Assembly: GCF_029227915.1 (NCBI RefSeq)
Contig: NC_079875.1
Location: forward strand, 2,356,001 to 2,420,000
Length of the DNA: 64,000 nucleotides
Origin: Hydractinia symbiolongicarpus
Lineage: Eukaryota; Cnidaria; Hydrozoa; Anthoathecata; Hydractiniidae
Reading direction: 5' to 3'
The notes under the pieces are model-generated. The model ran no database searches and was not told the origin of the DNA. It saw only the letters and a program-made list of their open reading frames with translations. A program made the position numbers and the translations under genes. Positions 49,659 through 63,700 of the stretch are shown one piece after another. Every line of letters begins with the position of its first letter. Within the stretch, counting starts at the first letter, position 1.

Positions 49659-50210
49659 ATACCGTTAGAAAGTCAATGAAATGTAGTTTTTGAAACTGTC
49701 GCTATTTCTTCAGCGCGCGATAACAGTGAGGATTGGTCCCACGGTAAAGAATGACTTATTTATTTAAATTTTTAAATGAAGCGCTACCACAGCGCCCAGT
49801 GTAATCGCTGAGTTCCGGCAATCATGTCAAATTAAGGTGAATGTTATTTGTTGGAGTCCAATTCTCTTATTTATCACATTTATCAGGTCACAGTCCAAAA
49901 TCAGTTCAATTAATCCCACAGTCAATCGTTTCATTGTTAAAAGCGATACAACCTAGTAATATCAGAAAAATATCGCTAAGTACATGTTGGTACGAATATG
50001 TGACCCAACCGTTGTAACTCAAACGGACTGACACCGTTAGGAAGTCAATGAAATGTACTTTTTGAATCTGTTGCTATTTCTTCAGCGCGCGATAACGGTG
50101 AGGATTGGTCCCACGGTAAAGAATGACTTATTTATTTAACTTTTTAAATGAAGCGCTACCACAGCGCCCAGTGTAATAGCTGAGTTCCAGCAATCATGTC
50201 AAATTAAGAT

Positions 50211-52450
50211 GAACGTTATTTCTTGGAGTCCGCTTGTCTCATTTACCACATCTATCAGGTCACAGTCTAAAGTTAGTTCAATTAAGACCCACAGTGAATC
50301 GTTTCATTGTTAAAAGCGATGCAACCTAGTAATATCAGAAAAATGTCGCTAAATACATGTTGGTACGAATATGTGACCCAACCGTTGTAACTCAAACGGA
50401 CTGACACCGTTAGAAAGTCATTGAAATGTACTTTTTGAAACTGTCGCTAATTCTTCAGCGAGCGATAACGGCTAGGATTGATCCCACAGTAAAAATTGAC
50501 TGATTTATCTAAATTTTTAAATGAAGCGCTACCATAGTGCCCAGTGTAATCGCTGAGTTCCGGCAGTCACGTCAAATTAAGAAGAATGTTTTTTCTTGGA
50601 GACCGACTGTCTCTTTTATCACATTTATCAGGTCACAGTCCAAAGTTAGTTCAATTAAGTCCCACAGTGAATCGTTTCATTGTTAAAAGCGATGCAACCC
50701 AGTAATATCAGAAAAAACTATCGCTAAATACATGTTTGTACGAATATGTGACCCAACCGTTGTAACTCAAACGGAGTGAGACCGTTAAGAAGTCAATGAA
50801 ATGTTGTTTTTGAAATTGTGGCTATTTCTTCAACGCGCGATAACGGCTAGGATTGATCCCACAGTAAAGAATGACTTACTTATCTAAATTTTTAAATGAA
50901 GCGCTACCACAACGCTCAGTGTAATCGCTGAGTTCCGGCAATGACGTCAAATTAAGAAGAATGTTATTTGTCGGAGTTCAATTGTCTCATTCATCACATT
51001 TATCAGGTCACAGTCCAAAATCAGTTCAATTAAGTCCGTCAGTCAATCATTTCACTGCTAAAAGCGATGCAACCTAGTAATATGAGAGAAATATCGATAA
51101 ATACATGTTGGTACGAATATGTGACCCAACCGTTGTAACTCAAATGGACTGACACCGTTAGAAAGTCAATGAAATGTAGTTTTTGAAACTGTCGCTATTT
51201 CTTCAGCGCGCGATAACAGCGAGGATTGGTCCCACGGTAAAAATGACTTAATTATCTAAATTTTTAAATGAAGCGCTACCACAGCGCCCAGTGTAATCGC
51301 TGAGTTCCAGCAATCATGTCAAATTAAGATGAACGTTATTTCTTGGAGTCCGCTTGTCTCATTTACCACATCTATCAGGTCACAGTCTAAAGTTAGTTCA
51401 ATTAAGACCCACAGTGAATCGTTTCATTGTTAAAAGCGATGCAACCTAGTAATATCAGAAAAATGTCGCTAAATACATGTTGGTACGAATATGTGACCCA
51501 ACCGTTGTAACTCAAACGGACTGACACCGTTAGAAAGTCATTGAAATGTACTTTTTGAAACTGTCGCTAATTCTTCAGCGAGCGATAACGGCTAGGATTG
51601 ATCCCACAGTAAAAATTGACTGATTTATCTAAATTTTTAAATGAAGCGCTACCATAGTGCCCAGTGTAATCGCTGAGTTCCGGCAGTCACGTCAAATTAA
51701 GAAGAATGTTTTTTCTTGGAGACCGACTGTCTCTTTTATCACATTTATCAGGTCACAGTCCAAAGTTAGTTCAATTAAGTCCCACAGTGAATCGTTTCAT
51801 TGTTAAAAGCGATGCAACCCAGTAAAATCAGAAAAAACTATCGCTAAATACATGTTTGTACGAATATGTGACCCAACCGTTGTAACTCAAACGGAGTGAG
51901 ACCGTTAAGAAGTCAATGAAATGTTGTTTTTGAAATTGTGGCTATTTCTTCAGCGCGCGATAACGGCTAGGATTGATCCCACAGTAAAGAATGACTTACT
52001 TATCTAAATTTTTAAATGAAGCGCTACCACAACGCTCAGTGTAATCGCTGAGTTCCGGCAATGACGTCAAATTAAGAAGAATGTTATTTGTCGGAGTTCA
52101 ATTGTCTCATTCATCACATTTATCAGGTCACAGTCCAAAATCAGTTCAATTAAGTCCGTCAGTCAATCATTTCACTGCTAAAAGCGATGCAACCTAGTAA
52201 TATGAGAGAAATATCGATAAATACATGTTGGTACGAATATGTGACCCAACCGTTGTAACTCAAATGGACTGACACCGTTAGAAAGTCAATGAAATGTAGT
52301 TTTTGAAACTGTCGCTATTTCTTCAGCGCGCGATAACAGCGAGGATTGGTCCCACGGTAAAAATGACTTAATTATCTAAATTTTTAAATGAAGCGCTACC
52401 ACAGCGCCCAGTGTAATCGCTGAGTTCCAGCAATCATGTCAAATTAAGAT
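50211..52450. repeat. Satellite B trimer HOR, 1120 bp x 2
   Basis: GATGAACGTTATTTC with GGAGTCCGCTTGTC occurs at 50209 and 51329, 1120 bp (3 monomers) apart. Private variants recur between copies: AAAATGTCGCTAAATAC, CACTAATTCTTC-like CGCTAATTCTTC, CTACCATAGTGCCC, GCAACCCAGTAA, AAGTCCGTCAGTC and ATATCGATAAATAC. The second copy ends where GGAGATCGACTGTC replaces GGAGTCCGCTTGTC near 52466. A related block reappears at about 55917-57040. Confidence 0.88.
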
Positions 52451-53559
52451 GAACGTTATTTCTTGGAGATCGACTGTCTCTTTTATCACATTTATCAGGT
52501 CACAGTCCAAATTTAGTTCAATTAAGTCCCACAGTGAATCGTTTCATTGTTAAAAGCGATGCAACCTAGAATTATCAGAAAAAACTATCGCTAAATACAT
52601 GTTGGTAGGAATATGTGACCCAACCGTTGTCACTCAAACGGAGTGAGACCGTTAGGAAGTCAATGAAATGTAGTTTTTGAAACTGTCGCTATTTCTTCAG
52701 AGCGCGATAACGGCTAGGATTGGTCCCACAGTAAAAAATGCCTTGTTTTTTTAAATTTTCAGATGAAGCGCTCCCACAGCCCTCAGTGTAATCGCTGAGT
52801 TTCGGCAATCATGTTAAATTAAGAAGAATGTTATTTCTTGGAGTTCAATTGTCTCATTTATCACATTTATCAGTTCACAGTCCAAAGTTAGTGCAATTAA
52901 GTCCCACAGTCAATCGTTTCATTGTTAAAATCGATACTACCTAGTAATACCGGAAAGATATCACGAAATACATGTTGGTACGAATATGTGACTCAACCGT
53001 TGTAACTCGAACGGATTAATACTGTTAGAAGGTCAATGAAATGTAGTTTTGGAAACTGTCTCTATTTCTTCAGCGCGCGCTAACGGCTAAGATTGGTCCC
53101 ACAGTGAAAAATGACTTATTTGTCTAAATTTTTAAATGCAGCGCTACCACAACGCTCAGTGTAATCGCTGAGTTCCGGCAATGACGTCAAATTAAAAAGA
53201 ATGTTATTTGTCGGAGTTCAATTGTCTCATTCATCACATTTATCAGGTCACAGTCCAAAATCAGTTCAATTAAGTCCGTCAGTCAATCGTTTCACTGCTA
53301 AAAGCGATGCAACCTAGTAATATGAGAAAAATATCGCTAAGTACATGTTGGTACGAATATGTGACCCAACCGTTGTAACTCAAATGGACTGACACCGTTA
53401 GAAAGTCAATGAAATGTAGTTTTTGAAACTGTCGCTATTTCTTCAGCGCGCGATAACGGCGAGGATTGGTCCCACAGTAAAAATGACTTATTTATCTAAA
53501 TTTTTAAATGAAGCGCTACCACAGCGCCCAGTGTAATCGCTGAGTTCCGGCAATCGTGT

Positions 53560-54300
53560 CAAATTAAGCTGAATGTTATTTCTTGGAGTCCAATTGTCTC
53601 ATTTATCACATTTATCTGGTGACAGTTCAAAGTTAGTTCAATTAAGACCAACATTCAATCGTTTCACTGGTAAAAGCGATGCATCCTATTGACATGAGAA
53701 AAATATCGCTAAATACATGTTGGCACGAATATGTGACGCAACCGTTGTAACTGAAGCGGATTGATACCGTTAGAAAGTCAATGAAATGTAGTTTTTGAAT
53801 CTGTCTCTATTTCTTCAGCGCGCGCTAACGGCTAGGATTGGTCCCACAGTAAAAATTGAATTATAAATCTGAATTTTTAAATGAAGCGCCACCACAGCGC
53901 CCAGTGTAATCGCTGAGTTCCGGCAATCGTGTCAAATTAAGCTGAATGTTATTTCTTGGAGTCCAATTGTCTCATTTATCACATTTATCTGGTGACAGTT
54001 CAAAGTTAGTTCAATTAAGACCAACATTCAATCGTTTCACTGGTAAAAGCGATGCATCCTATTGACATGAGAAAAATATCGCTAAATACATGTTGGCACG
54101 AATATGTGACGCAACCGTTGTAACTGAAGCGGATTGATACCGTTAGAAAGTCAATGAAATGTAGTTTTTGAATCTGTCTCTATTTCTTCAGCGCGCGCTA
54201 ACGGCTAGGATTGGTCCCACAGTAAAAATTGAATTATAAATCTGAATTTTTAAATGAAGCGCCACCACAGCGCCCAGTGTAATCGCTGAGTTCCGGCAAT
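53560..54300. repeat. Tandem duplicate of a single B monomer (373 bp x 2)
   Basis: TTTATCTGGTGACAGTTC, AAGACCAACATTC and CACTGGTAAAAGCG occur at about 53613 and again 373 bp later, with TTGAATTATAAATCTG in both. The smallest HOR step in the B array here, and the copies look essentially identical. Confidence 0.88.
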
Positions 54301-54505
54301 CGTGTCAAATTAAGCTGAATGTTATTTCTTTGAGTCCAATTGTCTCATTTATCAAATTTATCAGGTCACAGTCCAAAGTTAGTTCAATTAAGTCCCACAT
54401 TCAATCGTTTCACTGATAAAAGCGATGCAACCTATTGACATGAGAAAAATATCGCTAAATACATGTTGGTACGAATATGTGACGCAACCGTTGTAACTGA
54501 AGCGG

Positions 54506-54567
54506 ATTGTATAATATTGTATAATAATAAATAAATAAATAAATAAATAAAATAAATAAATAAATTG
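54506..54567. repeat. (ATAA)n insertion in a B monomer, copy 2
   Basis: Same insertion at the same monomer position with the same ATTG flanks, but 58 bp of extra length, two tetranucleotides fewer than copy 1. It lies in the first copy of the 803-bp HOR. Confidence 0.9.
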
Positions 54568-55308
54568 ATACCGTTAGAAAGTCAATGAAATGTAGTTTTT
54601 GAAACTGTCGCTATTTCTTCAGCGCGCGATAACAGTGAGGATTGGTCCCACGGTAAAGAATGACTTATTTATTTAAATTTTTAAATGAAGCGCTACCACC
54701 GCGCCCAGTGTAATCGCTGAGTTCCGGCAATCATGTCAAATTAAGGTGAATGTTATTTCTTGGAGTCCAATTCTCTTATTTATCACATTTATCAGGTCAC
54801 AGTCCAAAATCAGTTCAATTAATCCCACAGTCAATCGTTTCATTGTTAAAAGCGATACAACCTAGTAATATCAGAAAAATATCGCTAAGTACATGTTGGT
54901 ACGAATATGTGACCCAACCGTTGTAACTCAAACGGACTGACACCGTTAGGAAGTCAATGAAATGTACTTTTTGAATCTGTCGCTATTTCTTCAGCGCGCG
55001 ATAACGGTGAGGATTGGTCCCACGGTAAAGAATGACTTATTTATTTAAATTTTTAAATGAAGCGCTACCACAGCGCCCAGTGTAATCGCTGAGTTCCGGC
55101 AATCGTGTCAAATTAAGCTGAATGTTATTTCTTGGAGTCCAATTGTCTCATTTATCAAATTTATCAGGTCACAGTCCAAAGTTAGTTCAATTAAGTCCCA
55201 CATTCAATCGTTTCACTGATAAAAGCGATGCAACCTATTGACATGAGAAAAATATCGCTAAATACATGTTGGTACGAATATGTGACACAACCGTTGTAAC
55301 TGAAGCGG

Positions 55309-55370
55309 ATTGTATAATATTGTATAATAATAAATAAATAAATAAATAAATAAAATAAATAAATAAATTG
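55309..55370. repeat. (ATAA)n insertion in a B monomer, copy 3
   Basis: Same insertion and length (58 bp) as the copy 803 bp upstream, confirming spread by tandem duplication and not by a new insertion. Confidence 0.9.
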
Positions 55371-57040
55371 ATACCGTTAGAAAGTCAATGAAATGTAGTT
55401 TTTGAAACTGTCGCTATTTCTTCAGCGCGCGATAACAGTGAGGATTGGTCCCACGGTAAAGAATGACTTATTTATTTAAATTTTTAAATGAAGCGCTACC
55501 ACCGCGCCCAGTGTAATCGCTGAGTTCCGGCAATCATGTCAAATTAAGGTGAATGTTATTTCTTGGAGTCCAATTCTCTTATTTATCACATTTATCAGGT
55601 CACAGTCCAAAATCAGTTCAATTAATCCCACAGTCAATCGTTTCATTGTTAAAAGCGATACAACCTAGTAATATCAGAAAAATATCGCTAAGTACATGTT
55701 GGTACGAATATGTGACCCAACCGTTGTAACTCAAACGGACTGACACCGTTAGGAAGTCAATGAAATGTACTTTTTGAATCTGTCGCTATTTCTTCAGCGC
55801 GCGATAACGGTGAGGATTGGTCCCACGGTAAAGAATGACTTATTTATTTAAATTTTTAAATGAAGCGCTACCACAGCGCCCAGTGTAATCGCTGAGTTCC
55901 AGCAATCATGTCAAATTAAGATGAACGTTATTTCTTGGAGTCCGGTTGTCTCATTTACCACATCTATCAGGTCACAGTCTAAAGTTAGTTCAATTAAGAC
56001 CCACAGTGAATCGTTTCATTGTTATAAGCGATGCAACCTAGTAATATCAGAAAAATGTCGCTAAATACATGTTGGTACGAATATGTGACCCAACCGTTGT
56101 AACTCAAACGGACTGACACCGTTAGAAAGTCATTGAAATGTACTTTTTGAAACTGTCGCTAATTCTTCAGCGAGCGATAACGGCTAGGATTGATCCCACA
56201 GTAAAAATTGACTGATTTATCTAAATTTTTAAATGAAGCGCTACCATAGTGCCCAGTGTAATCGCTGAGTTCCGGCAGTCACGTCAAATTAAGAAGAATG
56301 TTTTTTCTTGGAGACCGACTGTCTCTTTTATCACATTTATCAGGTCACAGTCCAAAGTTAGTTCAATTAAGTCCCACAGTGAATCGTTTCATTGTTAAAA
56401 GCGATGCAACCCAGTAATATCAGAAAAAACTATCGCTAAATACATGTTGGTACGAATATGTGACCCAACCGTTGTAACTCAAACGGAGTGAGACCGTTAA
56501 GAAGTCAATGAAATGTTGTTTTTGAAATTGTGGCTATTTCTTCAGCGCGCGATAACGGCTAGGATTGATCCCACAGTAAAGAATGATTTACTTATCTAAA
56601 TTTTTAAATGAAGCGCTACCACAACGCTCAGTGTAATCGCTGAGTTCCGGCAATGACGTCAAATTAAGAAGAATGTTATTTGTCGGAGTTCAATTGTCTC
56701 ATTCATCACATTTATCAGGTCACAGTCCAAAATCAGTTCAATTAAGTCCGTCAGTCAATCGTTTCACTGCTAAAAGCGATGCAACCTAGTAATATGAGAG
56801 AAATATCGCTAAATACATGTTGGTACGAATATGTGACCCAACCGTTGTAACTCAAATGGACTGACACCGTTAGAAAGTCAATGAAATGTAGTTTTTGAAA
56901 CTGTCGCTATTTCTTCAGCGCGCGATAACTGCGAGGATTGGTCCCACAGTAAAAATGACTTATTTATCTAAATTTTTAAATGAAGCGCTACCACAGCGCC
57001 CAGTGTAATCGTTGAGTTCCAGCAATCATGTCAAATTAAG

Positions 57041-60000
57041 ATGAACGTTATTTCTTGGAGTCCAGTTGTCTCATTTACCAAATCTATCACGTCACAGTCC
57101 AAAGTTAGTTCAATTAAGTCCCACAGTGAATCGTTTCATTGTTAAAAGCGATGCAACCTAGTAATATCAGAAAAAACTATCGCTAAATACATGTTGGTAC
57201 GAATATGTGACCCAACCGTTGTAACTCAAACGGACTGAAACCGTTAGAAAGTCATTGAAATGTACTTTTTGAAACTGTCGCTAATTCTTCAGCGCGCGAT
57301 AACGGCTAGGATTGGTCAAACAGTAAAAAATGACTAATTAATCTAAATTTTAAAATGAAGCGCTACCACAGCGCCCAGTGTAATCGCTGAGTTCCGGCAT
57401 TCACGTCAAATTAAGAAGAATGTTTTTTCTTGGAGACCGACTGTCTCTTTTATCACATTTATCAGGTCACAGTCCTAAGTTAGTTCAATTAAGTCCCACA
57501 GTGAATCGTTTCTTTGTTAAAAGCGATGCAACCTAGAATTATCAGAAAAAACTATCGCTAAATACATGTTGGTACGAATATGTGACCCAACCGTTGTCAC
57601 TCAAACGGAGTGAGACCGTTAGGAAGTCAATGAAATGTGGTTTTTGAAACTGTCGCTATTTCTTCAGAGCGCGATAACGGCTAGGATTGGTCCCACAGTA
57701 AAAAATGACTTGTTTTTTTAAATTTTTAGATGAAGCGCTCCCACAGCCCTCAGTGTAATCGCTGAGTTTCGGCAATCATGTTAAATTAAGAAGAATGTTA
57801 TTTCCTGGAGTTCAATTGTCTCATTTATCACATTTATCAGTTCACAGTCCAAAGTTAGTGCAATTAAGTCCCACAGTCAATCGTTTCATTGTTAAAATCG
57901 ATACTACCTAGTAATCCCGGAAAGATATCACGAAATACATGTTGGTACGAATATGTGACTCAACCGTTGTAACTCGAATGGATTAATACTGTTAGAAGGT
58001 CAATGAAATGTAGTTTTGGAAACTGTCTCTATTTCTTCAGCGCGCGCTAACGGCTAAGATTGGTCCCACAGTGAAAAATGACTTATTTTTCTAAATTTTT
58101 AAATGCAGCGCTACCACAACGCTCAGTGTAATCGCTGAGTTCCGGCAATGACGTCAAATTAAAAAGAATGTTATTTGTCGGAGTTCAATTGTCTGATTCA
58201 TCACATTTATCAGGTCACAGTCCAAAATCAGTTCAATTAAGTCCGTCAGTCAATCGTTTCACTGCTAAAAGCGATGCAACCTAGTAATATGAGAAAAATA
58301 TCGCTAAATACATGTTGGTACGAATATGTGACCCAACCGTTGTAACTCAAATGGACTGACACCGTTAGAAAGTCAATGAAATGTAGTTTTTGAAACTGTC
58401 GCTATTTCTTCAGCGCGCGATAACGGCGAGGATTGGTCCCACAGTAAAAATGACTTATTTATCTAAATTTTTAAATGAAGCGCTACCACAGCGCCCAGGG
58501 TAATCGCTGAGTTCCAGCAATCATGTCAAATTAAGATGAACGTTATTTCTTGGAGTCCAGTTGTCTCATTTACCAAATCTATCACGTCACAGTCCAAAGT
58601 TAGTTCAATTAAGTCCCACAGTGAATCGTTTCATTGTTAAAAGCGATGCAACCTAGTAATATCAGAAAAAACTATCGCTAAATACATGTTGGTACGAATA
58701 TGTGACCCAACCGTTGTAACTCAAACGGACTGAAACCCTTAGAAAGTCATTGAAATGTACTTTTTGAAACTGTCGCTAATTCTTCAGCGCGCGATAACGG
58801 CTAGGATTGGTCCCACAGTAAAAAATGACTAATTAATCTAAATTTTAAAATGAAGCGCTACCACAGCGCCCAGTGTAATCGCTGAGTTCCGGCAGTCACG
58901 TCAAATTAAGAAGAATGTTTTTTCTTGGAGACCGACTGTCTCTTTTATCACATTTATCAGGTCACAGTCCAAAGTTAGTTCAATTAAGTCCCACAGTGAA
59001 TCGTTTCATTGTTAAAAGCGATGCAACCTAGAATTATCAGAAAAAACTATCGCTAAATACATGTTGGTACGAATATGTGACCCAACCGTTGTCACTCAAA
59101 CGGAGTGAGACCGTTAGAAAGTCAATGAAATTTAGTTTCTGAAACTGTCGCTATTTCTTCAGAGCGCGATAATGGCTAGGATTGGTCCCACAATAAAAAA
59201 TGACTTGTTTTTCTAAATTTTCAGATGAAGCGCTCCCACAGCCCTCAGTGTAATCGCTGAGTTTCGGCAATCATGTTAAATTAAGAAGAATGTTATTTCT
59301 TGGAGTTCAATTGTCTCATTTATCACATTTATCAGTTCACAGTCCAAAGTTAGTGCAATTAAGTCCCACAGTCAATCGTTTCATTGTTAAAATCGATACT
59401 ACCTAGTAATACCGGAAAGATATCACGAAATACATGTTGGTACGAATATGTGACTCAACCGTTGTAACTCAAACGGATTAATACTGTTAGAAGGTCAATG
59501 AAATGTAGTTTTTGAAACTGTCTCTATTTCTTCAGCGCGCGCTAACGGCTAGGATTGGTCCCACAGTGAAGAATGACTTATTTGTCCTAATTTTTAAATG
59601 AAGGGCTACCACAGCGCCCAGTGTAATCGCTGAGTTCCGGCAATCATGTCAAATTAAGAAGAATGTTATTTCTTGAAGTCCAATTGTCTCACTTATAACA
59701 TTGATAAGGTCACAGTCCAAAATCAGTTCAATTAATCCCACAGTCAATCGTTTCATTGTTAAAAGCGATGCAAGCTAGTAATATCAGAAAAATATCGCTA
59801 AGTACATGTTGGTACGAATGTGTGACCCAACTGTTGTAACTCAAACGGACTGACACCGTTAGGAAGTCAATGAAATGTACTTTTTGAATCTGTCGCTATT
59901 CCTTCAGCGCGCAATAACGGCTAGGATTGGTCCCACAGTAAAGAATGACTTATTAATCTAAATTTTTAAATGAAGCGCTACCACAGCGCCCAGTGTAATC

Positions 60001-60774
60001 GCTGAGTTCCGGCAATCATGTCAAATTAAGAAGAATGTTATTTCTTGGAGTCCAATTGCCTCACTTATAACATTTATAAGGTCACAGTCCAAAATCAGTT
60101 CAATTAATCCCACAGTCAATCGTTTCATTGTTGAAAGCGATGCAAGCTGGTAATATCAGAAAAATATTGTAAGTACATGTTGGTACGAATATGTGACCCA
60201 ACTGTTGTAACTCAAACGGACTGACACCGTTAGGAAGTCAATGAAATGTACTTTTTGAATCTGTCGCTATTTCTTCAGCGCGCAATAACGGCTAGGATTG
60301 GTCCCACAGTAAAAATTGAATTATTAATCTAAATTTTTAAATAAAGCGCCGCCACAGCGCCCAGTGTAATCGCTGAGTTCCGGCAATCGTGTCAAATTAA
60401 GCTGAATGTTATTTCTTGGAGTCCAGTTGTCTCATTTATCACATTTATCAGGTCACAGTCCAATGTTAGTTCAATAAAGTCCCACATTCAATCGTTTCAC
60501 TGATAAAAGCGATGCAACCTATTGACATGAGAAAAATATCGCTAAATACATGTTGGTACGAATATGTGACGCAACCGTTGTAACTGAAGCGGATTTATAC
60601 CGTTAGAAAGTTAATGAAATGTAGTTTTTGAAACTGTCGCTACTTCTTCACCACGCGATAACCGCTAGGATTGGTCCCACAGTAAAGAATGACTTGCTTT
60701 TCTAAATTTTTAATTGAAGCGCTACCACAGCGCCCAGTGTAATCGTTGAGTTCCAGCAATCATGTCAAATTAAG
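57041..60774. repeat. Satellite B 10-mer HOR, 3734 bp, copy 1
   Basis: This unit and the one from 60775 share variants at a 3734-bp offset: CGTTGAGTTCCAGC (57010 and 60744), CCCAGGGTAATC (58494 and 62229), AAGGGCTACC (59601 and 63335), GAAAAATATTGTAAG (60164 and 63897). Inside it a 4-mer of about 1495 bp is itself repeated: GATGAACGTTATTTC recurs at 57040, 58535, 60774 and 62269. The structure is 4-mer, 4-mer-like, then a different pair, and the whole is doubled. Confidence 0.9.
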
Positions 60775-63700
60775 ATGAACGTTATTTCTTGGAGTCCAGT
60801 TGTCTCATTTACCAAATCTATCACGTCACAGTCAAACGTTAGTTCAATTAAGTCCCACAGTGAATCGTTTCATTGTTAAAAGCGATGCAACCTAGTAATA
60901 TCAGAAAAAACTATCGCTAAATACATGTTGGTACGAATATGTGACCCAACCGTTGTAACTCAAACGGACTGAAACCGTTAGAAAGTCATTGAAATGTACT
61001 TTTTGAAACTGTCGCTAATTCTTCAGCGCGCGATAATGGCTAGGATTGGTCCAACAGTAAAAAATGACTAATTAATCTAAATTTTAAAATGAAGCGCTAC
61101 CACAGCGCCCAGTGTAATCGCTGAGTTCCGGCAGTCACGTCAAATTAAGAAGAATGTTTTTTCTTGGAGACCGACTGTCTCTTTTATCACATTTATCAGG
61201 TCACAGTCCAAAGTTAGTTCAATTAAGTCCCACAGTGAATCGTTTCATTGTTAAAAGCGATGCAACCTAGAATTATCAGAAAAAACTATCGCTAAATACA
61301 TGTTGGTACGAATATGTGACCCAACCGTTGTCACTCAAACGGAGTGAGACCGTTAGGAAGTCAATGAAATGTAGTTTTTGAAACTGTCGCTATTTCTTCA
61401 GAGCGCGATAACGGCTAGGATTGGTCCCACAGTAAAAAATGACTTGTTTTTCTAAATTTTCAGATGAAGCGCTCCCACAGGCCTCAGTGTAATCGCTGAG
61501 TTTCGGCAATCATGTTAAATTAAGAAGAATGTTATTTCTTGGAGTTCAATTGTCTCATTTATCACATTTATCAGTTCACAGTCCAAAGTTAGTGCAATTA
61601 AGTCCCACAGTCAATCGTTTCATTGTTAAAATCGATACTACCTAGTAATACCGGAAAGATATCACGAAATACATGTTGGTACGAATATGTGACTCAACCG
61701 TTGTAACTCGAACGGATTAATACTGTTAGAAGGTCAATGAAATGTAGTTTTGGAAACTGTCTCTATTTCTTCAGCGCGCGCTAATGGCTAAGATTGGTCC
61801 CACAGTGAAAAATGACTTATTTTTCTAAATTTTTAAATGCAGCGCTACCACAACGCTCGGTGTAATCGCTGAGTTCCGGCAATGACGTCAAATTAAAAAG
61901 AATGTTATTTGTCGGAGTTCAATTGTCTCATTCATCACATTTATCAGGTCACAGTCCAAAATCAGTTCAATTAAATCCGTCAGTCAATCGTTTCACTGCT
62001 AAAAGCGATGCAACCTAGTAATATGAGAAAAATATCGCTAAATACATGTTGGTACGAATATGTGACCCAACCGTTGTAACTCAAATGGACTGACACCGTT
62101 AGAAAGTCAATGAAATGTAGTTTTTGAAACTGTCGTTATTTCTTCAGCGCGCGATAACGGCGAGGATTGGTCCCACAGTAAAAATGACTTATTTATCTAA
62201 ATTTCTAAATGAAGCGCTACCACAGCGCCCAGGGTAATCGCTGAGTTCCAGCAATCATGTCAAATTAAGATGAACGTTATTTCTTGGAGTCCAGTTGTCT
62301 CATTTACCAAATCTATCACGTCACAGTCCAAAGTTAGTTCAATTAAGTCCCACAGTGAATAGTTTCATTGTTAAAAGCGATGCAACCTAGTAATATCAGA
62401 AAAAACTATCGCTAAATACATGTTGGTACGAATATGTGACCCAACCCTTGTAACTCAAACGGACTGAAACCCTTAGAAAGTCATTGAAATGCACTTTTTG
62501 AAACTGTCGCTAATTCTTCAGCGCGCGATAACGGCTAAGATTGGTCCCACAGTAAAAAATGACTAATTAATCTAAATTTTAAAATGAAGCGCTACCACAG
62601 CGCCCAGTGTAATCGCTGAGTTCCGGCAGTCACGTCAAATTAAGAAGAATGTTTTTTCTTGGAGACCGACTGTCTCTTTTATCACATTTATCAGGTCACA
62701 GTCCAAAGTTAGTTCAATTAAGTCCCACAGTGAATCGTTTCATTGTTAAAAGCGATGCAACCTAGAATTATCAGAAAAAACTATCGCTAAATACATGTTG
62801 GTACGAATATGTGACCCAACCGTTGTCACTCAAACGGAGTGAGACCGTTAGGAAGTCAATGAAATGTAGTTTTTGAAACTGTTGCTATTTCTTCAGAGCG
62901 CGATAACGGCTAGGATTGGTCCCACAGTAAAAAATGACTTGTTTTTCTAAATTTTCAGATGAAGCGCTCCCACAGCCCTCAGTGTAATCGCTGAGTTTCG
63001 GCAATCATGTTAAATTAAGAAGAATGTTATTTCTTGGAGTTCAATTGTCTCATTTATCACATTTATCAGTTCACAGTCCAAAGTTAGTGCAATTAAGTCC
63101 CACAGTCAATCGTTTCATTGTTAAAATCGATACTACCTAGTAATACCGGAAAGATATCACGAAATACATGTTGGTACGAATATGTGACTCAACCGTTGTA
63201 ACTCAAACGGATTAATACTGTTAGAAGGTCAATGAAATGTAGTTTTTGAAACTGTCTCTATTTCTATAGCGCGCGCTAACGGCTAGGATTGGTCCCACAG
63301 TGAAGAATGACTTATTTGTCTTAATTTTTAAATGAAGGGCTACCACAGCGCCCAGTGTAATCGCTGAGTTCCGGCAATCATGTCAAATTAAGAAGAATGT
63401 TATTTCTTGAAGTCCAATTGTCTCACTTATAACATTGATAAGGTCACAGTCCAAAATTAGTTCAATTAATCCCACAGTCAATCGTTTCATTGTTAAAAGC
63501 GATGCAAGCTAGTAATATCAGAAAAATATCGCTAAGTACATGTTGGTACGAATGTGTGACCCAACTGTTGTAACTCAAACGGACTGACACCGTTAGGAAG
63601 TCAATGAAATGTACTTTTTGAATCTGTCGCTATTTCTTCAGCGCGCAATAACGGCTAGGATTGGTCCCACAGTAAAGAATGACTTATTAATCTAAATTTT

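Larger units (their letters stand above)
46722..49700. repeat. Satellite B 4-mer HOR, 1490 bp, flanking the Helitron
   Basis: TTTATTAGGTCACAG with AAGTTTGTTC occurs at 46835-46860 and again 1490 bp later (48325-48350). Also paired are CTATCTCTTCAGCGCGC and TTAAATA(A)CACAGTC. Sequence left of the Helitron (41985-42962: ATCGATACAACC, CCGAAAAGAT, CTCGAACGGATTAATACTG) matches 47610-48215. The HOR therefore ran through the insertion point before the transposon arrived. Confidence 0.8.
54300..55905. repeat. Satellite B dimer HOR, 803 bp x 2
   Basis: Two monomers, one carrying the 58-bp (ATAA)n insertion (745 + 58 bp), are repeated at an offset of 803 bp. Shared variants are TTTATCAAATTTATC, CGATAACAGTGAGG, CCCACGGTAAAG, CTACCACCGCGCCC and CAATTCTCTTATTTATC. 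An older relative of the dimer, with the 66-bp insertion, lies at about 49400-50160. Confidence 0.88.
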
